64,000 nucleotides of DNA from Pseudomonas viridiflava (lineage in GTDB: Bacteria; Pseudomonadota; Gammaproteobacteria; Pseudomonadales; Pseudomonadaceae), in assembly GCF_900583165.1 (NCBI RefSeq), contig NZ_UTKY01000053.1:62001-126000 (forward strand), given 5' to 3'. This document shows positions 1-10,074 of this stretch, one piece after another; the stretch's first letter is position 1; each line of letters starts with the position of its first letter. Below the pieces are notes generated by a model. It worked only from the letters and a program-made list of their open reading frames with translations, did not search any database and was not told where the DNA came from. The position numbers and the translations under genes were made by a program.

Positions 1-182
1 CCGCATTGTAACGCGTAGAAGCCTTGAAAATATGCCATCACGGCCGATGCCTTTTCGGCCGTCGATCGCCAATAGCAATAAATGCACGACCTAAATCGAC
101 GGTTTCACGCCAGTAACATCGCGCCTGGGCCAGTGCTTGGGTACAATTCCACGCTAATTTGATCGGTATCAGGAACACTTAC
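1..182. other. Intergenic leader upstream of lpoA
   Basis: I see no gene that I can support here. In related pseudomonads rsmI lies divergently upstream of lpoA, but no RsmI-like reading frame is visible on the minus strand in this stretch. Two inverted repeats are present: a 7-bp stem at 41-47/55-61 (CGGCCGA/TCGGCCG) and an 8-bp pair at 59-66/95-102 (CCGTCGAT/ATCGACGG). A TACAAT hexamer at 142-147 could be a -10 box for lpoA, but no convincing -35 box goes with it. Confidence 0.4.
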
Positions 183-1993
183 ATGATCGCTTGCCTGCGG
201 CTGCTCTCCGCCCTCTGCCTTGCTGCCCTGTTGGCCGCTTGCGCCAGCTCGCCCTCGTCCAGCCTTGGCGAACTTCCACGGACCCCGGACGCCAGTATCG
301 AGCAACTGCTCGAACAGGCCACTACCGCCAAGACGCCAGAAAAGGCCGCGTTACTGCGCCTGAGTGCGGCAGACATGGCCTACAAGCAGAACAACCCTGG
401 TCGCTCGTCGCAAATTCTTGCGCAAGTGCCAATGGAAGCTCTCAAACCCGCCGCGCAGGTCTTCGCCAGCACCCTGGCCGCCGAACTGGCCATGGGGCGC
501 AACCAGCCCAAGGCTGCCTTAACGGCACTGGATCACCCGAGCCTACAAAGCCTGAAGGACCTGCCGGCTGACCAGCAGATCCGTACCGGCACCGTGCACG
601 CTCGCGCCTATGAAGCCGATGGCCAAACCCTGGCCGCCGCTCGCGAACGTGTCGCCATGGCTCCGCTGCTGACTGGCGATGCCGCCGCCAGCAACCACGA
701 AGCCATCTGGGTATTGATCGCCGCGTTGCCTGCCGACCAGCTGCAAGCCAGCGGCAACCCGACGCTCGACGGCTGGATCACCCTCGCTCAATCGGTCAAA
801 GGTGCGGGCACGCTTGAGCAACAACAAGCCGCCATCGATACCTGGCGCGCCCAGAACCCGGCCCACCCGGCAGCCGTGCAACTGCCGTTGCCGCTGACCA
901 AGCTCAAGGAACTGGCCAGCCAGCCGCTGAACAAGATTGCCCTGCTGCTACCACAGGAAGGCCCGCTGGCCTCCGTTGGCAAAGCGCTGCGTGAAGGCTT
1001 CATGGCCGCGCACTACCAGGCTGAGCAAGCCGGGCAGAAGCCGCCAGTCATCGAGTTCTATGACAGCTCGCGCCTCAACTCCCTGGATGACTTCTACGCC
1101 AAGGCCCAAGCTGCCGGCGTGCAACTGGTCGTCGGCCCGCTGGAAAAACCATTGGTCAAACAGTTGAGCGCACGCGCACAACTGCCGATCACCACCCTGG
1201 GGCTGAACTACAGCGAGACCGATCAAGGCCCGCCGCAGTTGTTCCAATTCGGTCTGGCAGCTGAAGACGAAGCCCGCGAAGTATCGCGCCGTGCCCGTGC
1301 CGACGGCCTGCACCGCGCCGCTGCGATGGTGCCGCGTGGTGAATGGGGTGAGCGTGTCTACAAAGCCTTCCGCCAGGATTGGGAAGCCAACGGCGGCACG
1401 GTGCTCGGCGTCGAGTACGTTGACCAGCCGGTTGCCCTGGCCCAGCAGATCGCCGACCTGTTCCAGCTACGTAAAAGCGAAGGTCGCGCCAAGAGCCTGC
1501 AAAGCACGGTGGGCACCGACGTAGCGGCACAGCCGTCGCGTCGCCAGGACATCGAGTTCATCTTCTTGGCCGTGACCCCGCAACTGGCCCAGCAGATCAA
1601 ACCGACCCTGAACTTCCAATACGCCGGCGATGTACCGGTGTACGCGACATCCCACGTGTTCAGCGCCAGCGGTGACAAGAATCAGTACCTGGACATGACC
1701 AACGTGATGTTCTGCGAAACCCCTTGGCTGCTCAACACCACCGACCCGCTGCGCAATCAGGTTGCCGCGCAATGGCCGCAAGCCAATGGCAGCCTCGGCC
1801 GCCTGTACGCCATGGGCGTGGATGCGTATCGCCTGGCACCGCGCCTGGGTCAGCTCAAGGCATTGCCAGACACCCGTGTAGACGGCCTGTCGGGCAGCCT
1901 GGGGATCAACGCCAACCAGCGCGTTGATCGCCAGATGCCCTGGGCCAAGTTTGTCGGCGGCGAAGTCCAGCGCCTGCCAGATACCCCGCGCTG

Positions 1994-1994
<1 letters not shown>
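183..1994 (+). CDS. lpoA: LpoA-type penicillin-binding protein activator lipoprotein
   Basis: Outer-membrane lipoprotein that activates a bifunctional class A penicillin-binding protein (PBP1a in E. coli) from the outer-membrane side. The 603-residue product starts with a lipoprotein signal peptide whose lipobox LAAC puts the lipidated cysteine at residue 20. Residues about 30-240 look like a helical TPR-type region. About 245-600 is the LppC domain with a periplasmic-binding-protein fold (KIALLLPQEGPLASVG, VVGPLEKPLVKQL). I chose the ATG at 183; an in-frame TTG at 159 would put eight residues before the signal peptide. The stop overlaps the yraN start (TGATG), so the two genes are translationally coupled. 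Family assignment is firm. The partner PBP is inferred from enterobacteria. Confidence 0.93.
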
Positions 1995-3629
<1,635 letters not shown>

Positions 3630-3640
3630 TGTCATCGACA

Positions 3641-3686
3641 CAAAAAAAGGGCGCCGTGCATTGACTGCACGGCGCCCTTTTTTGTG
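3641..3686. terminator. Bidirectional factor-independent terminator
   Basis: A perfect 12-bp stem (GGGCGCCGTGCA at 3649-3660, its complement at 3666-3677) with a 5-nt loop, flanked by an A-run on the left and a T-run on the right. It can stop both the lpoA operon (+) and the convergent OmpA-type lipoprotein gene (-). Confidence 0.93.
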
Positions 3687-3694
3687 GCTAGCGC

Positions 3695-4462
3695 TTATTG
3701 ATACTGCGAGTACGGATTACCTTGGAATTGGTTGTTCTGCTGCGGCGCCTGCGCGCCTGGCTGGCCGTATTGCTGGCCTGGGATCGGGCCAAGATTCACT
3801 TCTACGCGACGGTTCTGGGCGCGACCGTTGACGTCGGCGTTGCTGGCAATCGGGTTATCCGGGCCGGCACCGCGGGCGCTCAGGTTGGCAGCGCTCACGC
3901 CTTGGGAAGTCAGGTAGTTGGCCACGCTCTGAGCGCGACGCTGGGACAGGTCCATGTTGAGTTGACGGCTGCCGGTGCTGTCGGTGTAGCCAACGATTTG
4001 AATGGTGTTCTGGTTGAACTGCTTGAGGGAGTTGGCCAGGTTATTCAGCGGCGTGTAGAAGCTGCTGGAGATCGCGTCCGAGTTGGTAGCGAAGGTGATG
4101 TTGCCCGGCATGATCAGCTTGATCTGATCACCTTGACGCTGCACTTCAACACCGGTGTTGGCCATGCTTTCGCGCAGTTTCTTTTCCTGCTGGTCGGCAT
4201 AGTAGCCGTAGCCTGCTGCGCCCGCACCGGCTACCACGGCACCGATCAGTGCACCCTTGCCACGGTTGTTATGGTCGATCGCTGCACCAGCCAAAGCACC
4301 GGCCAGGGCACCCAGTCCACCGTATTTGGCGGTCTTGCTCATGCCGCCGGACTCATTACTGGCCTGCCCCTGGCTGCTGCCGTCATAAGGATTCTGGTTA
4401 GCACAGCCGCTCAATAGAGCGACTACGGTGGCAACAACAAGCAGACGACGCGAAGTGAACAT
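3695..4462 (-). CDS. OmpA-family lipoprotein with glycine-zipper segment (YiaD-like)
   Basis: A 255-residue envelope lipoprotein. The N-terminus is a lipoprotein signal peptide with LSGC (Cys20). Residues about 45-90 form a Gly/Ala-rich glycine-zipper segment (GGLGALAGALAGAAI, GALIGAVVAGAGAAGYGYY). Residues about 115-225 form an OmpA C-terminal peptidoglycan-binding domain with IQIVGYTDSTGS, LSQRRAQSVANYL and the NRRVEVNLGP end. The last 30 residues are Gln/Pro-rich and low in complexity. Proteins of this design tether the outer membrane to peptidoglycan. YiaD/OprF-like accessory lipoproteins are the nearest relatives I recognise. It is convergent with the BON gene and shares its terminator. 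Confidence 0.88.
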   Translation of the reverse strand: MFTSRRLLVVATVVALLSGCANQNPYDGSSQGQASNESGGMSKTAKYGGLGALAGALAGAAIDHNNRGKGALIGAVVAGAGAAGYGYYADQQEKKLRESMANTGVEVQRQGDQIKLIMPGNITFATNSDAISSSFYTPLNNLANSLKQFNQNTIQIVGYTDSTGSRQLNMDLSQRRAQSVANYLTSQGVSAANLSARGAGPDNPIASNADVNGRAQNRRVEVNLGPIPGQQYGQPGAQAPQQNNQFQGNPYSQYQ

Positions 4463-4672
4463 GAGGGAAGCTCCTACTTTTGCATTCTATGATGCAAAGG
4501 ACATTGGCAATGGACCTGTGCCGAGTTTGGATCGCGACCGACGGTAAAAATTCCGTGGCGAGGCGCCAAGCTGTAACAAAAGATTCAGCAGTTGGCCTGC
4601 TACAGAAACCGTAGCAGACACAGGCTGAATGCAACCTGAGTTTTTGCTGCAAGGTTTGCAGGTTATTTCCTA

Positions 4673-5317
4673 TCACGCCCGCACGAACGGGTTCTCACGC
4701 ATCTCATCGCCCAGCCGTGTATCTGAGCCGTGGCCGGTCACCACGGTTGCGCCTTCGTCCAATGTGTACAGCCGCTGTTTGATCGAACGCACGAGGGTCG
4801 CCTGATCCCCTCCCCACAAGTCCGTACGCCCTACCCCGCGTCGAAACAACGTGTCACCGGCAATCAGCAACTTGGCATCGGCGAACCAGAAACTCATCGA
4901 GCCCGGTGTGTGCCCCGGCGTATGCAGCGCCACGCCGCAGCCGCAGGCCAACTCTTCGTCATGTTCAAGCCAGCGATCCGGCGCAGGCACGGGTGTATAG
5001 GGCACGCGAAACATCTGGCACTGCATCTCGAGGTTGTCCCACAGGAACTGGTCTTCCTTGTGCAGGTGCAACGTGGCGCCGGTCTTCTCCTTCAACTGCC
5101 CGGACGCCAGGAAGTGATCAAGGTGAGCATGGGTATGGATGATGCTCACCACCTTGAGGCCCAAGGCCTCAAGCCGCGCCAGGATCAGCTCGTGGTTGCC
5201 GCCCGGGTCGACCACGATGGCTTTTTTGGTAATGGGGTCGCCGATGATGGTGCAGTTGCACTGCAACGGGCCGACGGGGAAGGTTTCGCGGATGAGTGTC
5301 GGTTGTGGGGTTTCCAT
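4673..5317 (-). CDS. Metallo-beta-lactamase-fold hydrolase (glyoxalase II-like, YcbL type)
   Basis: Cytoplasmic 214-residue enzyme of the glyoxalase II branch of the metallo-beta-lactamase fold. The zinc-binding motif is HAHLDH at residues 63-68, followed by the metal-ligand histidine of LHTPGHTPGSM, the bridging aspartate of IAGDTLFRRGVGRTDLWGG and the C-terminal histidine of VVTGHG. At 214 residues it lacks the C-terminal helical domain of true GloB and matches the short YcbL type, which hydrolyses S-lactoylglutathione or related thioesters; the natural substrate here is unknown. It has its own upstream region and no obvious operon partner. Confidence 0.88.
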   Translation of the reverse strand: METPQPTLIRETFPVGPLQCNCTIIGDPITKKAIVVDPGGNHELILARLEALGLKVVSIIHTHAHLDHFLASGQLKEKTGATLHLHKEDQFLWDNLEMQCQMFRVPYTPVPAPDRWLEHDEELACGCGVALHTPGHTPGSMSFWFADAKLLIAGDTLFRRGVGRTDLWGGDQATLVRSIKQRLYTLDEGATVVTGHGSDTRLGDEMRENPFVRA

Positions 5318-5758
5318 GGGCGGCCTCAGGTGTCAGTAAAACGGCATTTTTTGGCAGGTGTCACCAGAATAATTGCCTATTAGAACAGACAGGGCTAGTC
5401 GGTTGCTGGCAAGTCGCTTCGCCGAGATGAAAAGAACTACAGAAAACGACGCAGGATCTAACTGTAGGAAACCTCGTAAAATTCAACCTTACTTAAATAG
5501 CTGTCGCTGACCTTCGACCGCCCGACAATAAAGCAGCCTGTCTACTTCAATACTTTCCCCCGCCACAGAAACCTGCGCCTAAAGCATCCTACAAATTAAA
5601 AAAATATTTTTTAATACAAACATCTTTGACCTACTTAAAACAGTTCACGACTCTAAAACTGCAAACAGGCGCTTACAGACAAATCTCTATTCAGCGATAG
5701 ATAAGGAAAACCGTGCACAAAGACAAAAACATTTTTCCGCGCAACAGGAGTAACACCC
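5318..5758. other. Long AT-rich intergenic region
   Basis: About 440 bases without a supportable gene, visibly richer in A and T than the surroundings. It contains a 19-nt near-perfect A/T palindrome at 5596-5614 and, at its right end, a good ribosome binding site AGGAG at 5746-5750, eight bases before the ATG of the next gene. I could not pick out a convincing sigma-70 promoter by eye because of the high AT content. Confidence 0.6.
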
Positions 5759-6205
5759 ATGAATACGTTCACCGCCGTATTTTCAGTTAGCGCAGTATTA
5801 GCCATTACCACGGGCTCAGCACTCGCAGGTCCGGAAGTTAGGGTCACTTTCAAAAACCTTGGAGACAAGGCTGCGACCTACGCTCCACTAGATAGTAATC
5901 AGTTCACAACCAAAAATAACGCGTCACCCACTCCAAGTGAAAAAGTTGCGGTTAACGCCGCCGACGCCTACACGGTTCAAAGCCAAACATCCCCCCTCGT
6001 GAATTACGCGAGTGTGAGGTATGTCATGGGCAATAAGTCCTGCGAATTCCTGACCTCATTCGTATCAACCCTTGGATTTGCAGGGACCAGAATACCCAAG
6101 TGGAATCACTCAGCCACTCCTTCTGGCGGCGCTACTTGCACTATTCGCTCGACGGGCACCCGACTCTCCGACTATTCGTGGTCGGTGGAAATGACAATGC
6201 GCTAA
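5759..6205 (+). CDS. Small secreted protein of unknown function
   Basis: I do not recognise this 148-residue protein. Its first 23 residues form a clear Sec signal peptide ending in SALA followed by GPEVRVTF, so the mature product (about 125 residues) is exported. The mature part starts with a beta-strand-like VRVTFKNLGDKAATYAPL, and has two cysteines (in NKSCEF and ATCTI) that could form one disulfide. The ribosome binding site AGGAG lies eight bases upstream. A 36-nt hairpin and a GTG-started gene follow at 6298 on the same strand. Codon use is less GC-biased than in neighbouring genes, consistent with accessory DNA. The gene is probably real; the function is unknown. Confidence 0.72.
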   Translation: MNTFTAVFSVSAVLAITTGSALAGPEVRVTFKNLGDKAATYAPLDSNQFTTKNNASPTPSEKVAVNAADAYTVQSQTSPLVNYASVRYVMGNKSCEFLTSFVSTLGFAGTRIPKWNHSATPSGGATCTIRSTGTRLSDYSWSVEMTMR

Positions 6206-6214
6206 CGCTGCATC

Positions 6215-6250
6215 GCGGCCTTTCAGGTTTAACTTAAACTGAAAGGCCGC
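6215..6250 (+). terminator. Intercistronic hairpin
   Basis: Inverted repeat with a stem of about 17 bp (GCGGCCTTTCAG...CTGAAAGGCCGC, one bulged G) and a 1-2-nt turn inside TTTAA/TTAAA. No T-run follows, so it may be a weak or factor-dependent terminator, or an mRNA-stabilising structure between the two unknown genes. Confidence 0.55.
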
Positions 6251-6297
6251 AGCCTTCACACCAGCGCCGTTCGATATGAAATACAGGAGTACACGAG

Positions 6298-7128
6298 GTG
6301 ATACCTACTCTAGAAAGTTCAACCATCAACAGAGGGCCTATTGCGCCTGAAAACTTAACACCTAAAATCGAATCCACGCCTCGACAAAGTGCCGATACCA
6401 AAACAATAGCTAACGCAGGTGAGCGCACAACCATCACGTCACTCGCAAGCCAACTGAGCGATGCATCCGAACGCGCGAAGACAACCTATGCAAACTATAC
6501 AAAACAACAACTTAAAGACATGTGGCTCAACGCCTTTGATCTACTGGGAAGTAGCACCTACAACGACAACAAAGTCATACATGACACCGAGGTTCCCGAC
6601 ACACAAGACCCCACGTTATTAGAGCGCGCGCGACAAGCAACTTATTATGCAAATGGCCTCGGCAAAAACCCTTTTTCCGGTATGCCTCGCGACCAGCTTG
6701 AGCTGATTATCTACGATGACAGTGGAAGCTTTACGTTTAACGAACGAAGGGCCGCTTTCTACGAAAACTCAGATCAAGAATATGCTTGGCGCAAGCGGGT
6801 AGTTGACGATTACTTTTTCAACAAGAATCAACCCGGCAAGGCGGCCGAGTTTTACCAAACCATCCTCGATCATTACCGAGGGCTGCCTTTAGTCGCACGG
6901 TCCGAGGCTCCCGACGGCTACGAGGCGAAACTGGAAAAGTGGATTGAACAGGAACTAAACATCACCACTGCCGACTCGGAGAAGATAAAACGACCCAACA
7001 AAAACCTATCACCCGAAATAGCGCAAAAAATCCTGGCACAGGACAGCAGCCTGTTTAAAACCCCACACGCCCCCGAACAAATAGGAGACGCACCCACCCT
7101 GGATCGCCCATGGCAAAGCCAACCCTAA
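6298..7128 (+). CDS. Hypothetical protein of a Pseudomonas-restricted type
   Basis: A 276-residue soluble protein starting at GTG, with an AGGAG ribosome binding site nine bases upstream (6284-6288). No signal peptide or membrane segment is visible. Residues 1-45 are Ser/Thr/Pro-rich and probably disordered. Then comes a helical stretch (TSLASQLSDASERAK, LKDMWLNAF) and a core with NPFSGMPRDQLELIIYDDSG and FNERRAAF. I recall similar uncharacterised proteins in other fluorescens-group genomes with the same layout (SxLARQLSEA, NPFxGLSRDQL, YDDSGTFT), but I know of no assigned function. Base composition is lower in GC than the flanking core genes. A disordered N-terminus could suit a secreted or effector-type protein, but this is only speculation. 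Confidence 0.75.
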   Translation: MIPTLESSTINRGPIAPENLTPKIESTPRQSADTKTIANAGERTTITSLASQLSDASERAKTTYANYTKQQLKDMWLNAFDLLGSSTYNDNKVIHDTEVPDTQDPTLLERARQATYYANGLGKNPFSGMPRDQLELIIYDDSGSFTFNERRAAFYENSDQEYAWRKRVVDDYFFNKNQPGKAAEFYQTILDHYRGLPLVARSEAPDGYEAKLEKWIEQELNITTADSEKIKRPNKNLSPEIAQKILAQDSSLFKTPHAPEQIGDAPTLDRPWQSQP

Positions 7129-9854
7129 CCAATCAACCTCAACTCCTGCGCTCGCGCCACTGCCTGCGTGCGCCGCTCTACCCCGAGTTTGCTGTTGATG
7201 TGACTGGCGTGGGTCTTGACCGTGTGCAGTGAAATAAATAGCCGGTTGCTGATTTCCTGATTGGAGCAGCCCTGGGCAATTAGTTGCAGCACGGCCAACT
7301 CCCGGACGCTCAAGGTCTCGTGAGTCGATGTCGCCTCGGCTACCACCACTGCGGGCAATAGCGCCAGCAAGCTCTGGCTGAGCAGGCCATGGGGATCCTT
7401 GCCAAGCTGCTCGCGCATCCAGTCCGGATGGTTTTCCAGTAGGCGCTCGAACGGTTGCAGCGCGCCGCCAGTGCCGGCCTCAAGCGCTCGGCCTAGGACC
7501 GCACGCGCCTTGGCTTCCTGGCCACTGCCCAGCAGCAATTGCGCCTGCTGGGTCAGGGCCATTAGGGCGATCATCTGGCGCCCGTTGTCATGGGCCTGTT
7601 GCGCCAGCGTTTCCAAGCGCTGCAGTGCGGCGGCAGACTGATGCCGCGTAGCGTCCAGCGCCGCCTGCTGCAGGCCGATATGCTGCGGCAGATGCGGATG
7701 AAACTCCGGCGCGGCGGCGGCCTGTTCACCGTTGTAGGTCTGACCCAGCCGGGTCAGCCAGGCGTCAGCCAGGTCGGTACGGCCCTGGGCGAGCCACAGT
7801 TCGCATTTGATCAGAGTGATCATCGCCAGGTAGTAAATCGGCGGCACGTCCCAGATATGCATCAGGCGCTCGGCCTCGGCCAGTTCAGCGAAAGCTTTGG
7901 GGAAGTCACTGCGCCGACCTTCGAAGCTGGCGATCACACAATGCCCGATCAGCACACTGATGTCGCGGCAGGCGCGCGCTTCCGTCAGGCCGGCCCGCAA
8001 ACGTGCGAGGCCGGCTTCGGGCTGGCAACGCACCAGCAACAGGAAACCCTCATAAAGGCACAAGCGCGCACGCACGGCGTACAGCCGCTGTGGTGCCAAG
8101 CCTTGTAGACGCTGCAGGCCCTGCCGCACTTCGTCCAGCGAGCGCAGGATTTCGCCCCGCGCTTGCAGTACCCGAGCGCGATCGTAATGGGCCAGCGCCT
8201 CAAACAACGGGTTGCCAACACGCTGCGCCAGTTCCAACGATTCGCGATTCAGCCCACGGGCGCGCCACAGGTCAGCGTCAACAATCGCCAGGTTGGAAAG
8301 CGTCGACAAGCACATCAGACGCTGGCCATAACGCCGTTGAGGCAGACTTTCCAGGGCCTCACTGCAGTAGCGCTGGGTCAGTTCGCGGTCACCCCGACCC
8401 CGCGCAATAATCCCGCTCAGCGCCAACCATTGAGCGAGCATCGACTTCTGCGCAGTGGCCGACGGCGCCGGCAAAAAGCGGCTGAGGTAGCCGGATAACT
8501 CTTGCGCCGCATCCAACTGGCACGCCAGGCCCAGGGCCCAGCTGTACAGCACGATGAGGCGCGGCGTACTGATCAGCAGGCTGTCGGGCAGGTCCATTTT
8601 CCAGCGCAGCAACATGCCCACGTTCTGCTCGGCCAGCAGTTGCTCCTCGGACAGATTTTGCACCAGGTTGGCCGCCACATCCAGATGGCCGGCGCGCAAC
8701 GCCTGCTCCACCGCCTCGTCAATCAAACCCTGGGCGTTGAACCACCGACACGCCCGCAGGTGCAGGCTGGCGGCCGGCAATACATGGCTGCTGGCGCGTC
8801 GAGTACGCAGCAAATCGGAAAACAAATGGTGATAACGGTACCAGTGCCCCTGCTCGTCCAGCGGTACAAGGAACACTTGATGGGCCAACAGGTAGCGCAG
8901 GATTTCGGCGCTGTCGTGGGCTTCGCGCACGCCATTGCACAGTTCACTGCAAAAGCGCTCCAAGGGCGCGGTATCGAACAAAAAGGCCTGTACTTCTATC
9001 GGCAGGCAGTCGATGACCTCCTCGAGCAGGTAATCACGGATGAGCCCTTCACCGCCGTGCAGGCTTTGCGGCAAAGCCTGTTCATCGCCCGCTTCGGAAG
9101 CGGCCAACAACCAGAAGCGCAAGCCCGCCACCCAGCCTTCGCTACGACGAATCAGGTTATCCAGGGCTTCACCGCGCAGTGAATTGCTATGGCGATCGAG
9201 CACCGCGAGAGATTCGTCATGGGTCAGCCGCAGGTCTTGCTCATGCAGCTCCAGCAGGTGCCGCGACAAGCGCAGCCGCGCCAGATGCCAGTCCGGACGT
9301 TGGCGGCTGGTGACCAGCAGCACCAGGCCATCGGGTAGATGATTGAGGAAAAATTGCAGGCAGCGGTCCAACACCGGCCCCTGAGCCAGGTGGTAGTCAT
9401 CAAGTACCAACAACAGCGGCGCACGCGTGGACAAGTGCACGGTCAGCTCATCGAGCAGGCCATCGAGCCATTCTTCAAAGGCAAAGGGTTGGTGACGCTG
9501 GCGCATTTTCAGCAAACCCAGGGACTGGGCGCCGAGTTGCGGAAAATATTGCTGCAAGCCGTCGAGCAAGCGTTCGAGGAAGCGTCCGGGGTCGTTGTCC
9601 CGCGAGCTGAGGCCCAGCCATAAACTTTGCCAATGCGCCGGCAAACCCTGGCAGAACTCCACCGCCAACGAACTCTTGCCGAACCCCGCTGGTGCGCTGA
9701 CCAGCAGCAAACGACCTTCCAGACCGGCACTCAGCCGCTCGCACAGCCGGGGACGCGGCACGTAGCCGTCAGGCAGCGGTGGCCTGTAGAAGCGACCTTC
9801 CAGGGTCGGGATTACCGCACTGGCAGGCCCTTGAATTCGGGACAGATCAGTCAT
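7125..9854 (-). CDS. MalT-type LuxR-family transcriptional regulator
   Basis: Large (909-residue) ATP-binding regulator of the MalT/LAL class. Residues 54-62 are a P-loop (APAGFGKSS) in an NB-ARC/STAND-type ATPase, a Walker B-like LLVLDDYHL follows at about 145-155, the middle is helical TPR-like, and the last 65 residues are a LuxR helix-turn-helix (LSVRELAVLQLIAQG, SNQEISNRLFISLHTVKTH). I chose the ATG at 9854. The reading frame stays open to 10064, but that part reads through a REP-type repeat and is not credible; an ATG at 9887 is a weaker alternative. It lies just downstream of the DUF1329 gene and in the same direction, so it probably controls the alkK-DUF1302-DUF1329 cluster. The inducer is unknown. 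Its stop overlaps the end of the convergent unknown gene. Confidence 0.9.
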   Translation of the reverse strand: MTDLSRIQGPASAVIPTLEGRFYRPPLPDGYVPRPRLCERLSAGLEGRLLLVSAPAGFGKSSLAVEFCQGLPAHWQSLWLGLSSRDNDPGRFLERLLDGLQQYFPQLGAQSLGLLKMRQRHQPFAFEEWLDGLLDELTVHLSTRAPLLLVLDDYHLAQGPVLDRCLQFFLNHLPDGLVLLVTSRQRPDWHLARLRLSRHLLELHEQDLRLTHDESLAVLDRHSNSLRGEALDNLIRRSEGWVAGLRFWLLAASEAGDEQALPQSLHGGEGLIRDYLLEEVIDCLPIEVQAFLFDTAPLERFCSELCNGVREAHDSAEILRYLLAHQVFLVPLDEQGHWYRYHHLFSDLLRTRRASSHVLPAASLHLRACRWFNAQGLIDEAVEQALRAGHLDVAANLVQNLSEEQLLAEQNVGMLLRWKMDLPDSLLISTPRLIVLYSWALGLACQLDAAQELSGYLSRFLPAPSATAQKSMLAQWLALSGIIARGRGDRELTQRYCSEALESLPQRRYGQRLMCLSTLSNLAIVDADLWRARGLNRESLELAQRVGNPLFEALAHYDRARVLQARGEILRSLDEVRQGLQRLQGLAPQRLYAVRARLCLYEGFLLLVRCQPEAGLARLRAGLTEARACRDISVLIGHCVIASFEGRRSDFPKAFAELAEAERLMHIWDVPPIYYLAMITLIKCELWLAQGRTDLADAWLTRLGQTYNGEQAAAAPEFHPHLPQHIGLQQAALDATRHQSAAALQRLETLAQQAHDNGRQMIALMALTQQAQLLLGSGQEAKARAVLGRALEAGTGGALQPFERLLENHPDWMREQLGKDPHGLLSQSLLALLPAVVVAEATSTHETLSVRELAVLQLIAQGCSNQEISNRLFISLHTVKTHASHINSKLGVERRTQAVARAQELRLIG

Positions 9855-9970
9855 CGCCGGGCTCTTGTAGAAGGCTGTGGTCGGCATTGCAGATGTCCGC
9901 AGACTAGCGGTAAAAGCGGCAGGTTTGTAGATCTTTGCTACAAATGACTGAAAAAGAACTGAGACAAAAA

Positions 9971-10059
9971 ATGTGGGAGGGGCTTGTCCCCGATGGCGGT
10001 GAGCCAGTGACAGATGCGCTGACTGGTCTACCGCCCTCGGGGCCAAGCCCCCCCACATT
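9971..10059. repeat. REPIN-type inverted repeat, first family (degenerate copy)
   Basis: Two REP-like arms in inverted orientation (ATGTGGGAGGGGCTTG... and ...CAAGCCCCCCCACAT) around a central spacer with GGCGGT/ACCGCC. This copy carries several differences from the others in the window (for example GGGGCTTGTCCCC instead of GGGGGCTTGCCCCC). It lies between the regulator gene and the DUF1329 gene. Confidence 0.88.
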
Positions 10060-10074
10060 GGCAAACGCTATGGC

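Noticed and set aside
9966..10062. REPIN as a CRISPR-like or phage attachment site
   Set aside because: Only two inverted arms, dispersed in the genome at many sites, no direct-repeat array, no integrase nearby.
9855..10064. N-terminal extension of the MalT-type regulator
   Set aside because: The frame is open, but most of it runs through a REPIN and the conserved N-terminus of the family begins at the ATG at 9854.
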